From: Planctomycetaceae bacterium
Lineage (GTDB): Bacteria; Planctomycetota; Planctomycetia; Planctomycetales; Planctomycetaceae
Length of the DNA: 64,000 nucleotides
Reading direction: 5' to 3'
Assembly (NCBI GenBank): GCA_021732995.1
Contig: JAKFWA010000085.1
Coordinates: forward strand, 124,001-188,000
Part shown: piece after piece, positions 10,965-19,487 of the stretch
Numbering within the stretch: the stretch's first letter is position 1
Layout: the number at the start of each line of letters is the position of its first letter
Made by a program: the position numbers and the translations under genes
Notes under the pieces: model-generated
Database searches by the model: none
What the model was told of the DNA's origin: nothing
The model's input: the letters and a program-made list of their open reading frames with translations, nothing else

Positions 10965-12121
10965 TGGAAATGACGAAGACGACTTCCGGTGAAATGCAGC
11001 GTGAGCCAGCGGAAGTTCGGTTTGCTGCCGAACTCGCTGCGTTGGCTCAGAACGACACAGCCGCGAGACCGCTCGGCTGGAATCTCAGCCCGAAAGCGGT
11101 GCGGACATTCATTTGCGGATCAGTGACTTCACCTGCCACCGGCAAGAAGTCGAAGAGGGGCGAGCCGGACGAACCGCTCAAGATCGCTCGCAAGTTTCAT
11201 GGAGACGACGCACTGGTCGAACGCGCCATCGTGACACTAATGAGCAATCGCGGCTTGCTGCTGGTCGGCGAGCCAGGCACCGCAAAGTCGATGCTGTCTG
11301 AATTACTCGCAGCGGCAATCTCAGGTACGAGTGCTCTGACGATCCAGGGAACTGCCGGCACGACCGAGGACCAGATCAAGTACTCATGGAATTATGCCCT
11401 GCTGCTGGCCGAGGGGCCGACACCGAAAGCGCTCGTCCCCGCTCCACTGCATCGCGGCCTGTCGGACGGGCAGATGGTTCGCTTCGAGGAAATCACGCGT
11501 TGTCCACCCGAGATTCAAGACGCGATGATCAGCGTACTCAGCGACAAGCTGTTGCATGTGCCCGAACTGCAAGGCGAAGGCACGGTGGTGTTTGCCAAAC
11601 CGGGCTTCAATGTAATCGCGACGGCGAACACGCGAGATCGAGGTGTGCACGAGATGTCCGCCGCACTCAAGCGACGGTTCAACTTTGAGACCGTGCCGCC
11701 TATCGCCGACAAGAAATTTGAGCTGGAATTGGTCATCGAGCAAGCCAGCGAGATGCTGACGCGGGCGGGCGTTGCGACCGTGCTCGAACCACAGGTGCTC
11801 GACGTGCTCATCACAACGTTCGTCGATCTGCGTAAAGGGCGAACGGAAGAAGGTGCCGTCGTGGAGCGTCCGCAAACCGTGATGAGCACCGCCGAGGCGG
11901 TATCCGTCGCGTTCGCCGCGGGACTCGATGCGAGTCACTTCGGCGATGGCCGGTTACGCGGCGAACATCTGGCACGCCAATTGGTGGGTACGGTGTTGAA
12001 GGACTCCGAGGAGGACGCGCATAAGGTGCGTCAGTATTTCGACGTGGTCGTGCAAAACCGCGCGAAGCGCAGCGAGCACTGGAAGTCATTCTTTGAAGCT
12101 CGCGGAGTGCTGGGGAAGTGA
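10964..12121 (+). CDS. MoxR-type AAA+ ATPase (YehL-like)
   Basis: A 385-residue cytoplasmic ATPase. The start ATG 10964 overlaps the previous stop by one base (TAATG); a GTG at 10886 lies inside the upstream gene and was rejected. Walker A is GEPGTAKS (residues 102-109). The Walker B position reads VRFEE (172-176), with Glu where Asp is usual. Sensor 1 is IATANTRD, and the arginine finger region is ALKRRFNF (235-241). MoxR ATPases work as remodelling chaperones, typically with a partner that has a von Willebrand A domain, and such a partner is encoded two genes downstream. The stop overlaps the next start (GTGA). Its targets are unknown. Confidence 0.9.
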   Translation: MEMTKTTSGEMQREPAEVRFAAELAALAQNDTAARPLGWNLSPKAVRTFICGSVTSPATGKKSKRGEPDEPLKIARKFHGDDALVERAIVTLMSNRGLLLVGEPGTAKSMLSELLAAAISGTSALTIQGTAGTTEDQIKYSWNYALLLAEGPTPKALVPAPLHRGLSDGQMVRFEEITRCPPEIQDAMISVLSDKLLHVPELQGEGTVVFAKPGFNVIATANTRDRGVHEMSAALKRRFNFETVPPIADKKFELELVIEQASEMLTRAGVATVLEPQVLDVLITTFVDLRKGRTEEGAVVERPQTVMSTAEAVSVAFAAGLDASHFGDGRLRGEHLARQLVGTVLKDSEEDAHKVRQYFDVVVQNRAKRSEHWKSFFEARGVLGK

Positions 12122-14664
12122 CCGAACACTCACCCGAACGACTGATCGCGGACTTGTTGCCGCAGCTTTGCTCGAAGCGGCTGACGTATTTTCCGATACG
12201 GCACCATTCCCCAGCATGCGCGGCTCACGTGGGAAAATGGATCGAAGAACATCGGCCAGTATCCGTGCTCGTCGAAGGGCCGCATTCATTCACGCCGCTG
12301 ATCGAGTTGGTCCTTGATGAAGACTGTGTGTGCCCCGTCGCGTTCTATACATCCTTCATCGACAAGCGACGTCTACTTCGCGATCCAGATGACAACACGG
12401 CCGAAATCGGCAAGCAGCGCGAACCCGATCGATTCGCTGCGTTCTATCCGTTCTGCGATTACTCACCAGAACTGGTCGCATTGCGCATCGGCCAGAAGGT
12501 CGGAGCGCGATTGCGATTTATCGACCTGGACTATGCGGAACAGCTTCTCGCGGGGCGTGAAGCTGCATCCAAGTCGGAGGGAATGCGCATCGAATCACTG
12601 ACGGATGACTCGCATTTGAAACACAGCCAGTATGTGTTGGCACTGGCCCGGCGGCTCGGTTGCCGCGACTTCAACGAACTGTGGGATCACCTTTTCGAGA
12701 CGCAATGGTTGTCGCTCGACACCCTGTCGTTCATGAGACAGCTTGCGACGTACTGTGCGATGGCTCGGCTGGATTATTCCGAAGAGGTCCTGCGTCGAGA
12801 CGGCACGATCGCTCGCGAGGCATGCATGGCGGCGGCAATTCGCGATGAGCTCGTTCGCAACGCAGAGGAAGGCCGTGACGGCCCCGTGCTCGTCGTGACC
12901 GGCGGCTTTCATACCGCTGCACTGCCGATGCTTGTCCGGGATGCAAGCTTTCTACCTGCCAGCGCCTCAACCGGGATGCAGATTGAGCAACTGCCTGACG
13001 ACGAGGTCGGTCATTGGCTAGTTCGCTACAGCTTCGATCAACTCGATTCGCTGTCTGGTTACGGCGCGGGAATGCCGAGTCCAGCGTACTACGACAGAAT
13101 GTGGCGAGCGGCGAACGACGGTGCCGGTCTCTTCGATCACGTTGCCGCTGAAGTTCTCGTCGAAGTCGGGCGGATGACTCGCGAACGGAATCTACCGACG
13201 GCGATCTCGACGCCGGATGCCATAGCCGCGGTGCAAATGGCTCAGCGGCTGGCTGAACTGCGCGGACATCCGTGGCCGCTACGTGAAGATATGCTCGATG
13301 GCGTGCGATCCTGTTTTGTCAAAGGAGAGGTTAGCACCGAAGGGCTCGCGCTGTTGGCAATGGTCCGCGAGGTTCTCGCAGGGGATCGCGTCGGCCGAGT
13401 GCCTCGCGCGGCGGGAGTGCCGCCCATTGTTGCAGATTTTCAGCGCGAGGCTGATCGGCTGCGACTGAAGACCGACAGCATCGAACGCAGGCAACTGACA
13501 CTCGATCTTTATCGCAAGCAGTCGCATCGCGAGATCAGTCGGATGTTTCATCGGCTGGACCTGCTGCACGTTCCATTCGCTCATTTTCTCAGCGGGCCAG
13601 ATTTTGCTTCCGGTCAAGGTCTCGACTTGATGCAGGAGCATTGGCATGTCGGCTGGACACCAGCAACCGAAAGCGGATTGATCTCGGCGTCATTCTTCGG
13701 GACGACCATCGCCGAAGCTGCGGCATGTAAGCTGAGAGGGGAGATCGTGCGTCTGGCTGATGAGGGACAAGGCCGCAATACCCTGGCGGCAGTGGCAACA
13801 CTGGTCCGAGCCTGCCGACTAGGGCTGCATCAGTTTTCGACTGAACTATCGCGGCTGATTGACGAGCACATAGCCGAAGACCCGTCGCTGCCATCCGTCG
13901 TCGCCGGGTTGGCTCAATTGGATTTGCTGACCCGTTCGCGCGAGCCACTTGAAGCCAGCCACCTCACCACGCTGCCGGCGCTGATGACCGCGGCCTTCCA
14001 CCGTGCCTGTCGCTTGATCGACAACATCGCGACATGCCCAGACGAAGCGGCCGATGAGACGGTTAATGCTTTGCGAACAATCCGTGAGATTGTCTTGGAG
14101 CTTCGCGAGTCAGAGGGAGCGAGCACCTCGTTGGGAAACACACCGGCGCGGCTCTTTCATGCGGCGTTGGCGCGAGTCATCGTATCCCCGCCCGACAAAG
14201 CACAAGCGGCGGTTGTCGGTGCATCGTTGGGGATTCTTTTCGTTGATGGTCAATGCGACGAAAACCAACTGCTCGGCGTAGCAATCGGCTTTCTGAACGG
14301 CACGCAAGAACCGCGTAAGAGCTGCGGCATCCTGCGCGGCCTGCTGGCGACCGCGCGTGAGATCGCTTGGCAACTAACGGAATTTCTCGAAGCGGTGGAT
14401 GCGCAGTTCGCCGACTGGGATGAGGATGCGTTTCTGGAATCATTGCCGGAACTGCGTCTGGCCTTTAGTGACCTGACGCCGCGCGAAACGTCTCAGGTCG
14501 CCGATCGAGTCGCGCAACTGCACGGCGAAAAATCGCTCGGAGAACTGGTGCAAACAGACCTCGATGAATCTGACGTGCGGCAGGCGCTGGAGATCACGCG
14601 CCAAGTGAGAGAGTCGCTCAAAGCAGATGGCTTGGATGAACTCGTGGCCATGAAAGGAATCTGA
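12118..14664 (+). CDS. DUF5682 family protein (YehM-like)
   Basis: An 848-residue soluble protein starting at GTG 12118, overlapping the MoxR stop by four bases. The N-terminal third carries the conserved features of this family: YFPIRHHSPACA near residue 25, LVEGPHSF near 50, and VVTGGFHTAALP near 260. The His and Glu residues in these motifs suggest a metal-dependent or TraB/EreA-like hydrolase fold, but that is inference. The remainder is mostly helical with no recognised domain. The family is found almost only beside MoxR and VWA genes, as here and in E. coli yehM. The stop overlaps the next start (TGATG), which implies coupled translation. Confidence 0.82.
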   Translation: MTEHSPERLIADLLPQLCSKRLTYFPIRHHSPACAAHVGKWIEEHRPVSVLVEGPHSFTPLIELVLDEDCVCPVAFYTSFIDKRRLLRDPDDNTAEIGKQREPDRFAAFYPFCDYSPELVALRIGQKVGARLRFIDLDYAEQLLAGREAASKSEGMRIESLTDDSHLKHSQYVLALARRLGCRDFNELWDHLFETQWLSLDTLSFMRQLATYCAMARLDYSEEVLRRDGTIAREACMAAAIRDELVRNAEEGRDGPVLVVTGGFHTAALPMLVRDASFLPASASTGMQIEQLPDDEVGHWLVRYSFDQLDSLSGYGAGMPSPAYYDRMWRAANDGAGLFDHVAAEVLVEVGRMTRERNLPTAISTPDAIAAVQMAQRLAELRGHPWPLREDMLDGVRSCFVKGEVSTEGLALLAMVREVLAGDRVGRVPRAAGVPPIVADFQREADRLRLKTDSIERRQLTLDLYRKQSHREISRMFHRLDLLHVPFAHFLSGPDFASGQGLDLMQEHWHVGWTPATESGLISASFFGTTIAEAAACKLRGEIVRLADEGQGRNTLAAVATLVRACRLGLHQFSTELSRLIDEHIAEDPSLPSVVAGLAQLDLLTRSREPLEASHLTTLPALMTAAFHRACRLIDNIATCPDEAADETVNALRTIREIVLELRESEGASTSLGNTPARLFHAALARVIVSPPDKAQAAVVGASLGILFVDGQCDENQLLGVAIGFLNGTQEPRKSCGILRGLLATAREIAWQLTEFLEAVDAQFADWDEDAFLESLPELRLAFSDLTPRETSQVADRVAQLHGEKSLGELVQTDLDESDVRQALEITRQVRESLKADGLDELVAMKGI

Positions 14665-15809
14665 TGACCTCACCACGCTCCGACACGCTGGCACGCTGGC
14701 GACTCGTGCTGGGCAAGTACGCCCAAGCCAACTTGCCGGACTGCCTCAACGGCGAGCAGCAGCGTATGGCGGAGTCCTTAGAGATGCTCTACTCACGCGA
14801 GTATCGTGGGCGTGGCGTGCGGCAATCGCCAAAACTTGGACCGGGATCGCTCGATCCCAGCCAACTCAATGTGCCGAAATGGTTGGGTCAGATTCGTGAG
14901 CTCTTTCCTAAACAAACATGCGAGCGAATCACGCAGCATGCGCTTGAACGGTACGGCTTGACGGAGATTGTAAAAGACCCGGAAACGCTGCGTTCGCTGG
15001 AACCGAGTACCGACCTGTTGAAAGCGGTGCTGACGCTGAAAGGCCAGATGCCGGGAGCAGTCACCCAGGAGGCTCGGCGACTGATCGCTCGCGTGGTCGA
15101 AGAGATCAAGAGGAAGATCGAGCAGCGAGTGAAGAACGCCATTGCCGGACGATTGAATCGGTTTCAGCACAGCCAGCTCAAAGTAGCTCGCAACTTTGAC
15201 GCGCGCGACACGATCCGGAGAAACCTGAAACATTGGGACTACCAGCGTCAGAAACTGCTGGTCGAAGAACCGAGATTCTTCAGCCGCGTGAAACGGCACC
15301 TGCCTTGGGACGTAATCTTGTGCGTCGATCAATCCGGTTCGATGACCGACAGCCTGATTCATTCAGCGGTGATGGCCGGCATTCTCGCCAGCTTGCCGGT
15401 TGTGCGTGTGCGACTGGTCGTCTTTGACACATCGATCGTCGATCTCTCGGAGCATGTCAGCGATCCGGTCGAGGTACTCATGAGCGTACAGCTTGGCGGC
15501 GGGACGAACATCGGTCAGGCGGTGCGTTACTGCGAACAGCTCGTGTCGCAACCGCAGCGCACCGTGCTGACGCTCGTTACGGATTTCTGCGAAGGTGCGG
15601 ACCCACGTAAGCTGATCGCGGCTTGTCGCCGTTTGCGCGAATCCGGCGTCAAACTGCTGGGTCTCGCCGCGCTCGATGCGGAAGCCAATCCGTGGTACGA
15701 CGTCCAACTCGCGGGTCGTCTCGCGGCCGAAGGCATGGAGATCGCCGCGCTCACGCCGCAGCAATTCGCGCAATGGCTCGCGGAAGTGATGAATCGCGTA
15801 AGAACCTGA
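14664..15809 (+). CDS. von Willebrand factor A domain protein (YehP-like)
   Basis: A 381-residue soluble protein; the start ATG overlaps the preceding stop by one base. The N-terminal ~200 residues are helical and basic (EEIKRKIEQRVKNAI). The C-terminal VWA domain begins near residue 213 and has a complete metal-ion-dependent adhesion site: DQSGS (D222, S224, S226), GGGT (T281) and VTDFCEG (D307). VWA partners of MoxR ATPases generally deliver substrates or link the ATPase to them. Length and position match E. coli yehP. There is no signal peptide, so the complex is cytoplasmic. Confidence 0.9.
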   Translation: MTSPRSDTLARWRLVLGKYAQANLPDCLNGEQQRMAESLEMLYSREYRGRGVRQSPKLGPGSLDPSQLNVPKWLGQIRELFPKQTCERITQHALERYGLTEIVKDPETLRSLEPSTDLLKAVLTLKGQMPGAVTQEARRLIARVVEEIKRKIEQRVKNAIAGRLNRFQHSQLKVARNFDARDTIRRNLKHWDYQRQKLLVEEPRFFSRVKRHLPWDVILCVDQSGSMTDSLIHSAVMAGILASLPVVRVRLVVFDTSIVDLSEHVSDPVEVLMSVQLGGGTNIGQAVRYCEQLVSQPQRTVLTLVTDFCEGADPRKLIAACRRLRESGVKLLGLAALDAEANPWYDVQLAGRLAAEGMEIAALTPQQFAQWLAEVMNRVRT

Positions 15810-15829
15810 ACGCTGCGCAACGGACGATC

Positions 15830-17992
15830 ATGCTTCCCAAGGCTCGTGAACAACTTCGACAATTGCTGGCCTCGTTTGATGAGAACGGGTTGATCGCGCT
15901 GGCGAACAAGGGCCTGGTGCGGCGTGCGCAGAAGGATCTTGAAGCCGCTGGTCTCACGCACGAAGAGGCGGACGATGCAATCCTCGTACGTGGACCGGGC
16001 TGGACTGTCCGCATGCCCCAGCAAGGACCAACACACGCCACCGACGACACGAAGGCCACCGGGGTTACTCGTCAGATTCTGACGGCGACGATGTACCTGC
16101 GAGACGTGTGGGTGCGCGAACTTGGCGAGCCTGTCATCAGCTCTCGGACCAGCAGCGAATCCAGTGATTCAGAGCGTGATACCACCCGGCTTCCCGCAAG
16201 CACGATTCGCGAACAATTCCTGGCAATTGAAATCGAGACGCTGCGCTCGTGGGCCGGCAAACGTGCCTTTGAAGTGGGGCGACGCTTGTTGTCGACGACC
16301 TCCAGGATCGAAGTCGAAGAAGGCGCATGCCTCGTCGTTCGGTTCATCGAACATGACATTGAAGCTCGCGTACTGCCAGCGACGAACGTTCGCAATACGA
16401 ACAAGTGGCTCGATCAAGTGCTTACGACCGCGCCGAAAACGCAACAAGCTGAATGGGTCGTCGCTGCGGCACTGGCGTTGCAGCAATTGGCGGGAGCGAG
16501 CATCGAACCTGCTAACGAGTTGCTACCCAACGACGAAGGCGCTCCGCGTTTGCAAGCTGAAGTGCTGGTGTCAGTTCGCGATCTATTGGCATCAATGATA
16601 ACGACCGGCCTTGCTCATCCGTCACCACAAATGCGTGAGCGACTCCTGACTCTGTCGGTGTCGGCCACTGGAACTCACCTGCCGAGGCTCGCGCATTTGC
16701 TGCGATCATTGGCGGACGACGTATCGCTCATTTTGGTCCGTGATGCAAAAGCCGACACCGCGCGGCTGCTCGATCGTCTGGTCACGGCAAGCGTCCTCGC
16801 GCTGGCCATTGCCGCCGCGGGCAAGCGACCGGCTCCCTCGTTGGTCGGCCAGCCGCGCACGGAGTATATCCCCGTTGGCAATTTGACGCTGGCGGGATTG
16901 GGAGCCTTTCCTTGGCGCACTGCCTCTGGGTTCGAGGGGCTAACAGTTTTGTTTTGGGAGGCCGGCCAGCAGCGGGTGTTGACCTGGTCTAACAGCCGGC
17001 CAATCTCGAATGCTGGTCGCTTCGATATTGGCCAGATCTTTCGCAGTGAAACCATCTGGCGAGGTGGCCCTGCGGCGGAACAACTTGCACGCAGCAGATT
17101 CGTGTTGAGAGACGCGCGATTGAATGGATTGGGGCGGCTATCAGCGTCTCAACAATCCACGATCGGTGACATTTCGCCGTTCTCAGTCGAGTCACTCGAC
17201 TTCGGTTGCCGAGCAATGACCGACTGGCACGCTCTCGCGACGTATTTGCGACGCACTTCGTCGCTGGGGTTGCGCGAACCCGATCCACAAAGTCGTTGGG
17301 TCGTTCTACAACCTCGACGCTGGGGTGAGCGCGTCTTCAATGAATTGCAACAACGCTTCTCATGGAGCCTGGTGGATCAACACGGAGCCTCGTTGGAGGT
17401 TTCGCTGCCGTGGGCTGACATCCACGAGAAATCGATCGAGTTCCTGGAGGCGGTGAAGCCAGATCGCGATCAACTCACAGCGGTCGTCGTCCGAGTTTCG
17501 ATCACAGAAGGTCAGGTCTTCTTTGAACCGCTGACGTTGCTTTCGCGAGGAACTTCGCGCGGCGATCAAGTGCTCTGTCCGGCGTTCGATTGGTCGCGCA
17601 TTCAATCAACACAATCCTCGTTACTCGAACGCCTGCGAGCCAAATTCGGCCGCGATCGGATCGCCACGACCATCATGGAAGAGGAGGACTCCGACGATGT
17701 CCCCTACAGAGAATCTTTGCCCCCCAATTTGGAACGACCGCTCGCGGAAGTCGAATCGCTCCTGCTGAGGATCGCCGAATCCGGCACCGCGCGGCTCAAT
17801 GAGCTGACCCGCTGCCACCTCAATGAGCTCAGTGATGTTGCCCGCCGTCTGAGTCTTTCAGAACTGGCTCCGATGCTGGAGCGTCTCGCGACTGAAAGTA
17901 CCACGGCACAGAACGTGATCACGACCAGCTATCTCAGCCGCCTGCACCGCGAGGCTTGTCGTCCGCATTCCGACGACAAAGTTGGTTCGTAG
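15830..17992 (+). CDS. SWIM-family protein (YehQ-like) with degenerate zinc site
   Basis: 720 residues from ATG 15830, which lies 20 bp after the VWA stop. A longer in-frame extension to 15623 lies wholly inside the VWA gene and was rejected. The N-terminus (ASFDENGLIALANKGLVRRA) resembles SWIM zinc-finger proteins at the end of yeh-type operons. Where SWIM proteins have CxC..CxH before the helix ILTATMYLRD, this protein has D72-D-T74..T80-R-Q82, so all four zinc ligands are absent. The remaining ~600 residues have no recognised domain, apart from PRRWGERVFNELQQRFSW-like conserved blocks. The position completes the five-gene operon. The alternative is an unrelated helical protein, but the motif register and context favour a SWIM relative. 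Confidence 0.72.
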   Translation: MLPKAREQLRQLLASFDENGLIALANKGLVRRAQKDLEAAGLTHEEADDAILVRGPGWTVRMPQQGPTHATDDTKATGVTRQILTATMYLRDVWVRELGEPVISSRTSSESSDSERDTTRLPASTIREQFLAIEIETLRSWAGKRAFEVGRRLLSTTSRIEVEEGACLVVRFIEHDIEARVLPATNVRNTNKWLDQVLTTAPKTQQAEWVVAAALALQQLAGASIEPANELLPNDEGAPRLQAEVLVSVRDLLASMITTGLAHPSPQMRERLLTLSVSATGTHLPRLAHLLRSLADDVSLILVRDAKADTARLLDRLVTASVLALAIAAAGKRPAPSLVGQPRTEYIPVGNLTLAGLGAFPWRTASGFEGLTVLFWEAGQQRVLTWSNSRPISNAGRFDIGQIFRSETIWRGGPAAEQLARSRFVLRDARLNGLGRLSASQQSTIGDISPFSVESLDFGCRAMTDWHALATYLRRTSSLGLREPDPQSRWVVLQPRRWGERVFNELQQRFSWSLVDQHGASLEVSLPWADIHEKSIEFLEAVKPDRDQLTAVVVRVSITEGQVFFEPLTLLSRGTSRGDQVLCPAFDWSRIQSTQSSLLERLRAKFGRDRIATTIMEEEDSDDVPYRESLPPNLERPLAEVESLLLRIAESGTARLNELTRCHLNELSDVARRLSLSELAPMLERLATESTTAQNVITTSYLSRLHREACRPHSDDKVGS

Positions 17993-18127
17993 AAGTAGAC
18001 GAAGCCCTATTCAAAAATGGGCGTCCTCAGGTGCAGGTGGTCTGCCTTGGTGGAATCGAGCTTGGGGTACAAGGATTGTTGTGGAGCGTGTCGAAGCCCC
18101 CTTCCTCAACGCCCGAGTTCGCAAGCT
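17993..18127. other. Convergent intergenic gap
   Basis: This 135-bp gap lies between the ends of two convergent transcription units. It should hold terminators in both directions. I see only a weak GCCC..GGGC pair around 18005-18022, with no clear U-tract, so no terminator is called. Confidence 0.4.
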
Positions 18128-19402
18128 CTACACATCCAAAGCTTCGGTCGAATCGCCAAACTTGTCGAGCTTCAGGCCCATGCGATCGGCAACTGTCATC
18201 AGCAGGCTTGAGAACTTGCGGTTCTGGCTCTTTTCGAAGTCGAGGGTGCGTCCCGTTTTGAATGAACCACCGAGGCCACCAGCCATCAACAACGGAACGC
18301 GCTCGGCGCTGTGAGCGATCCACTGTTCGTTGGCGATCATGATGCACGAGTTGTCGAGTACCGTGCCATCGCCTTCTTGTGTGGCCGCCAGCTTGTTGAC
18401 CAGATACGCATACTGCTCGACCCAGAATCGCGAGATCGACGCGAATTCCTTCCCCTGCCAGCTGTGAGAGAAGCTGTGGTGGTCGTCTCGCAGGCCCAGG
18501 AATGGATAGACCTGCCCTGAGAGATTGTTCGTGAGCAGCATGGTCACGAGACGCGTGCGGTCGGTTTGGAACGCCATCGCGATGACGTCGCACATCAGCC
18601 GAGCGTGGGCATCGAGCTGATTGGGCAAACCATTCGGCGGACGCTTGGCCTTGATGGCATCGCTGGCCGCATCCTTGTCGTCCGCCTGCAATCGTTTCAG
18701 TCGACCTTCGACTTCGCGGACGCTGTTGGCATATTCGTCGATCCTCGCTCGATCAGAGCTCGAGACCTTACGAGTTACGTCGCCGAGTTGTTCTCGAACG
18801 AGGTCGAGGACGCTCGCATGAGTGCGGTTGCCCTTGCTTTCAAACAGGCTGTCGAACGCGAGCGACGGATACATCTCCGCCGGCACGGGCGACACGGGCG
18901 AGCTCCACGAGACATGCGACGCATACATCATGGAGTAGCCGGACTCGTGGAATCCGCTGATTGGACGTTCGCAGGCCAAGACCAGACTTGGCAGAGCCGT
19001 CGCATCGCCGACTCGCTTCGCCAACACTTGGTCCAAGCTGGCCGCAGCGCGAATTTCGCGACCACCGTTCGGATGAATGCCGCTCAGAATGCCGGCCGCC
19101 CCCTTCGCATGCCCGTCACACACATTACCCGGATGGCGGAGGCCATGGATGAAATTCACCTTCTCCTTCACTGGCTTCAGTGAAGCGAATGCCGGGCCGA
19201 GTTCCAGTTCCGAGCCACTGCCCTTCGACCACCACTCGTCTGGATGAATGCCGTCGCCGAAGAATAAAAAGCCGAAGCGTTTCGGCGGTGAGTTCTCCGT
19301 TCGTTCCGCTGCTGCCGCACGGATCGATTCGAGCCACGGCAAAGCCACCGTCGCTCCCAATCCCTTCAAAACCACGCGACGCGAGAACAAAGGAGAACTC
19401 AT
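18128..19402 (-). CDS. DUF1552 domain protein, Tat-exported
   Basis: A 424-residue protein with a twin-arginine signal (SRRVVLKG followed by GATVALPWLES). The second ATG (19402) is preferred over 19408, because GGAG then sits six bases upstream instead of touching the start. The body has the hallmark sequence of DUF1552: RFGFLFFGDGIHPDEWW, NFIHGLRHPGN, GGREIRAAASLDQVLA and TNNLSGQVYPFLGLRDDHHSFSH. The function is unknown; the metal-ligand-like His/Asp pattern and the family's link to DUF1501/sulfatase-like folds suggest a periplasmic hydrolase. As usual in planctomycetes, it follows a DUF1592-type cytochrome gene in the same direction (79-85 bp apart). Confidence 0.88.
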   Translation of the reverse strand: MSSPLFSRRVVLKGLGATVALPWLESIRAAAAERTENSPPKRFGFLFFGDGIHPDEWWSKGSGSELELGPAFASLKPVKEKVNFIHGLRHPGNVCDGHAKGAAGILSGIHPNGGREIRAAASLDQVLAKRVGDATALPSLVLACERPISGFHESGYSMMYASHVSWSSPVSPVPAEMYPSLAFDSLFESKGNRTHASVLDLVREQLGDVTRKVSSSDRARIDEYANSVREVEGRLKRLQADDKDAASDAIKAKRPPNGLPNQLDAHARLMCDVIAMAFQTDRTRLVTMLLTNNLSGQVYPFLGLRDDHHSFSHSWQGKEFASISRFWVEQYAYLVNKLAATQEGDGTVLDNSCIMIANEQWIAHSAERVPLLMAGGLGGSFKTGRTLDFEKSQNRKFSSLLMTVADRMGLKLDKFGDSTEALDV

Positions 19403-19487
19403 TGTCATCTCCAGGCAGGATGAAATAGGCGGGCGTGTAGTTTATGGAGGGTTCAAGCCAGTTGCGAAGAGAGAATCGTCGGTGTTG

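Noticed and set aside
17993-18127. Rho-independent terminator in the convergent gap
   Set aside because: The only complementary bases form a 4-bp stem without a U-tract.
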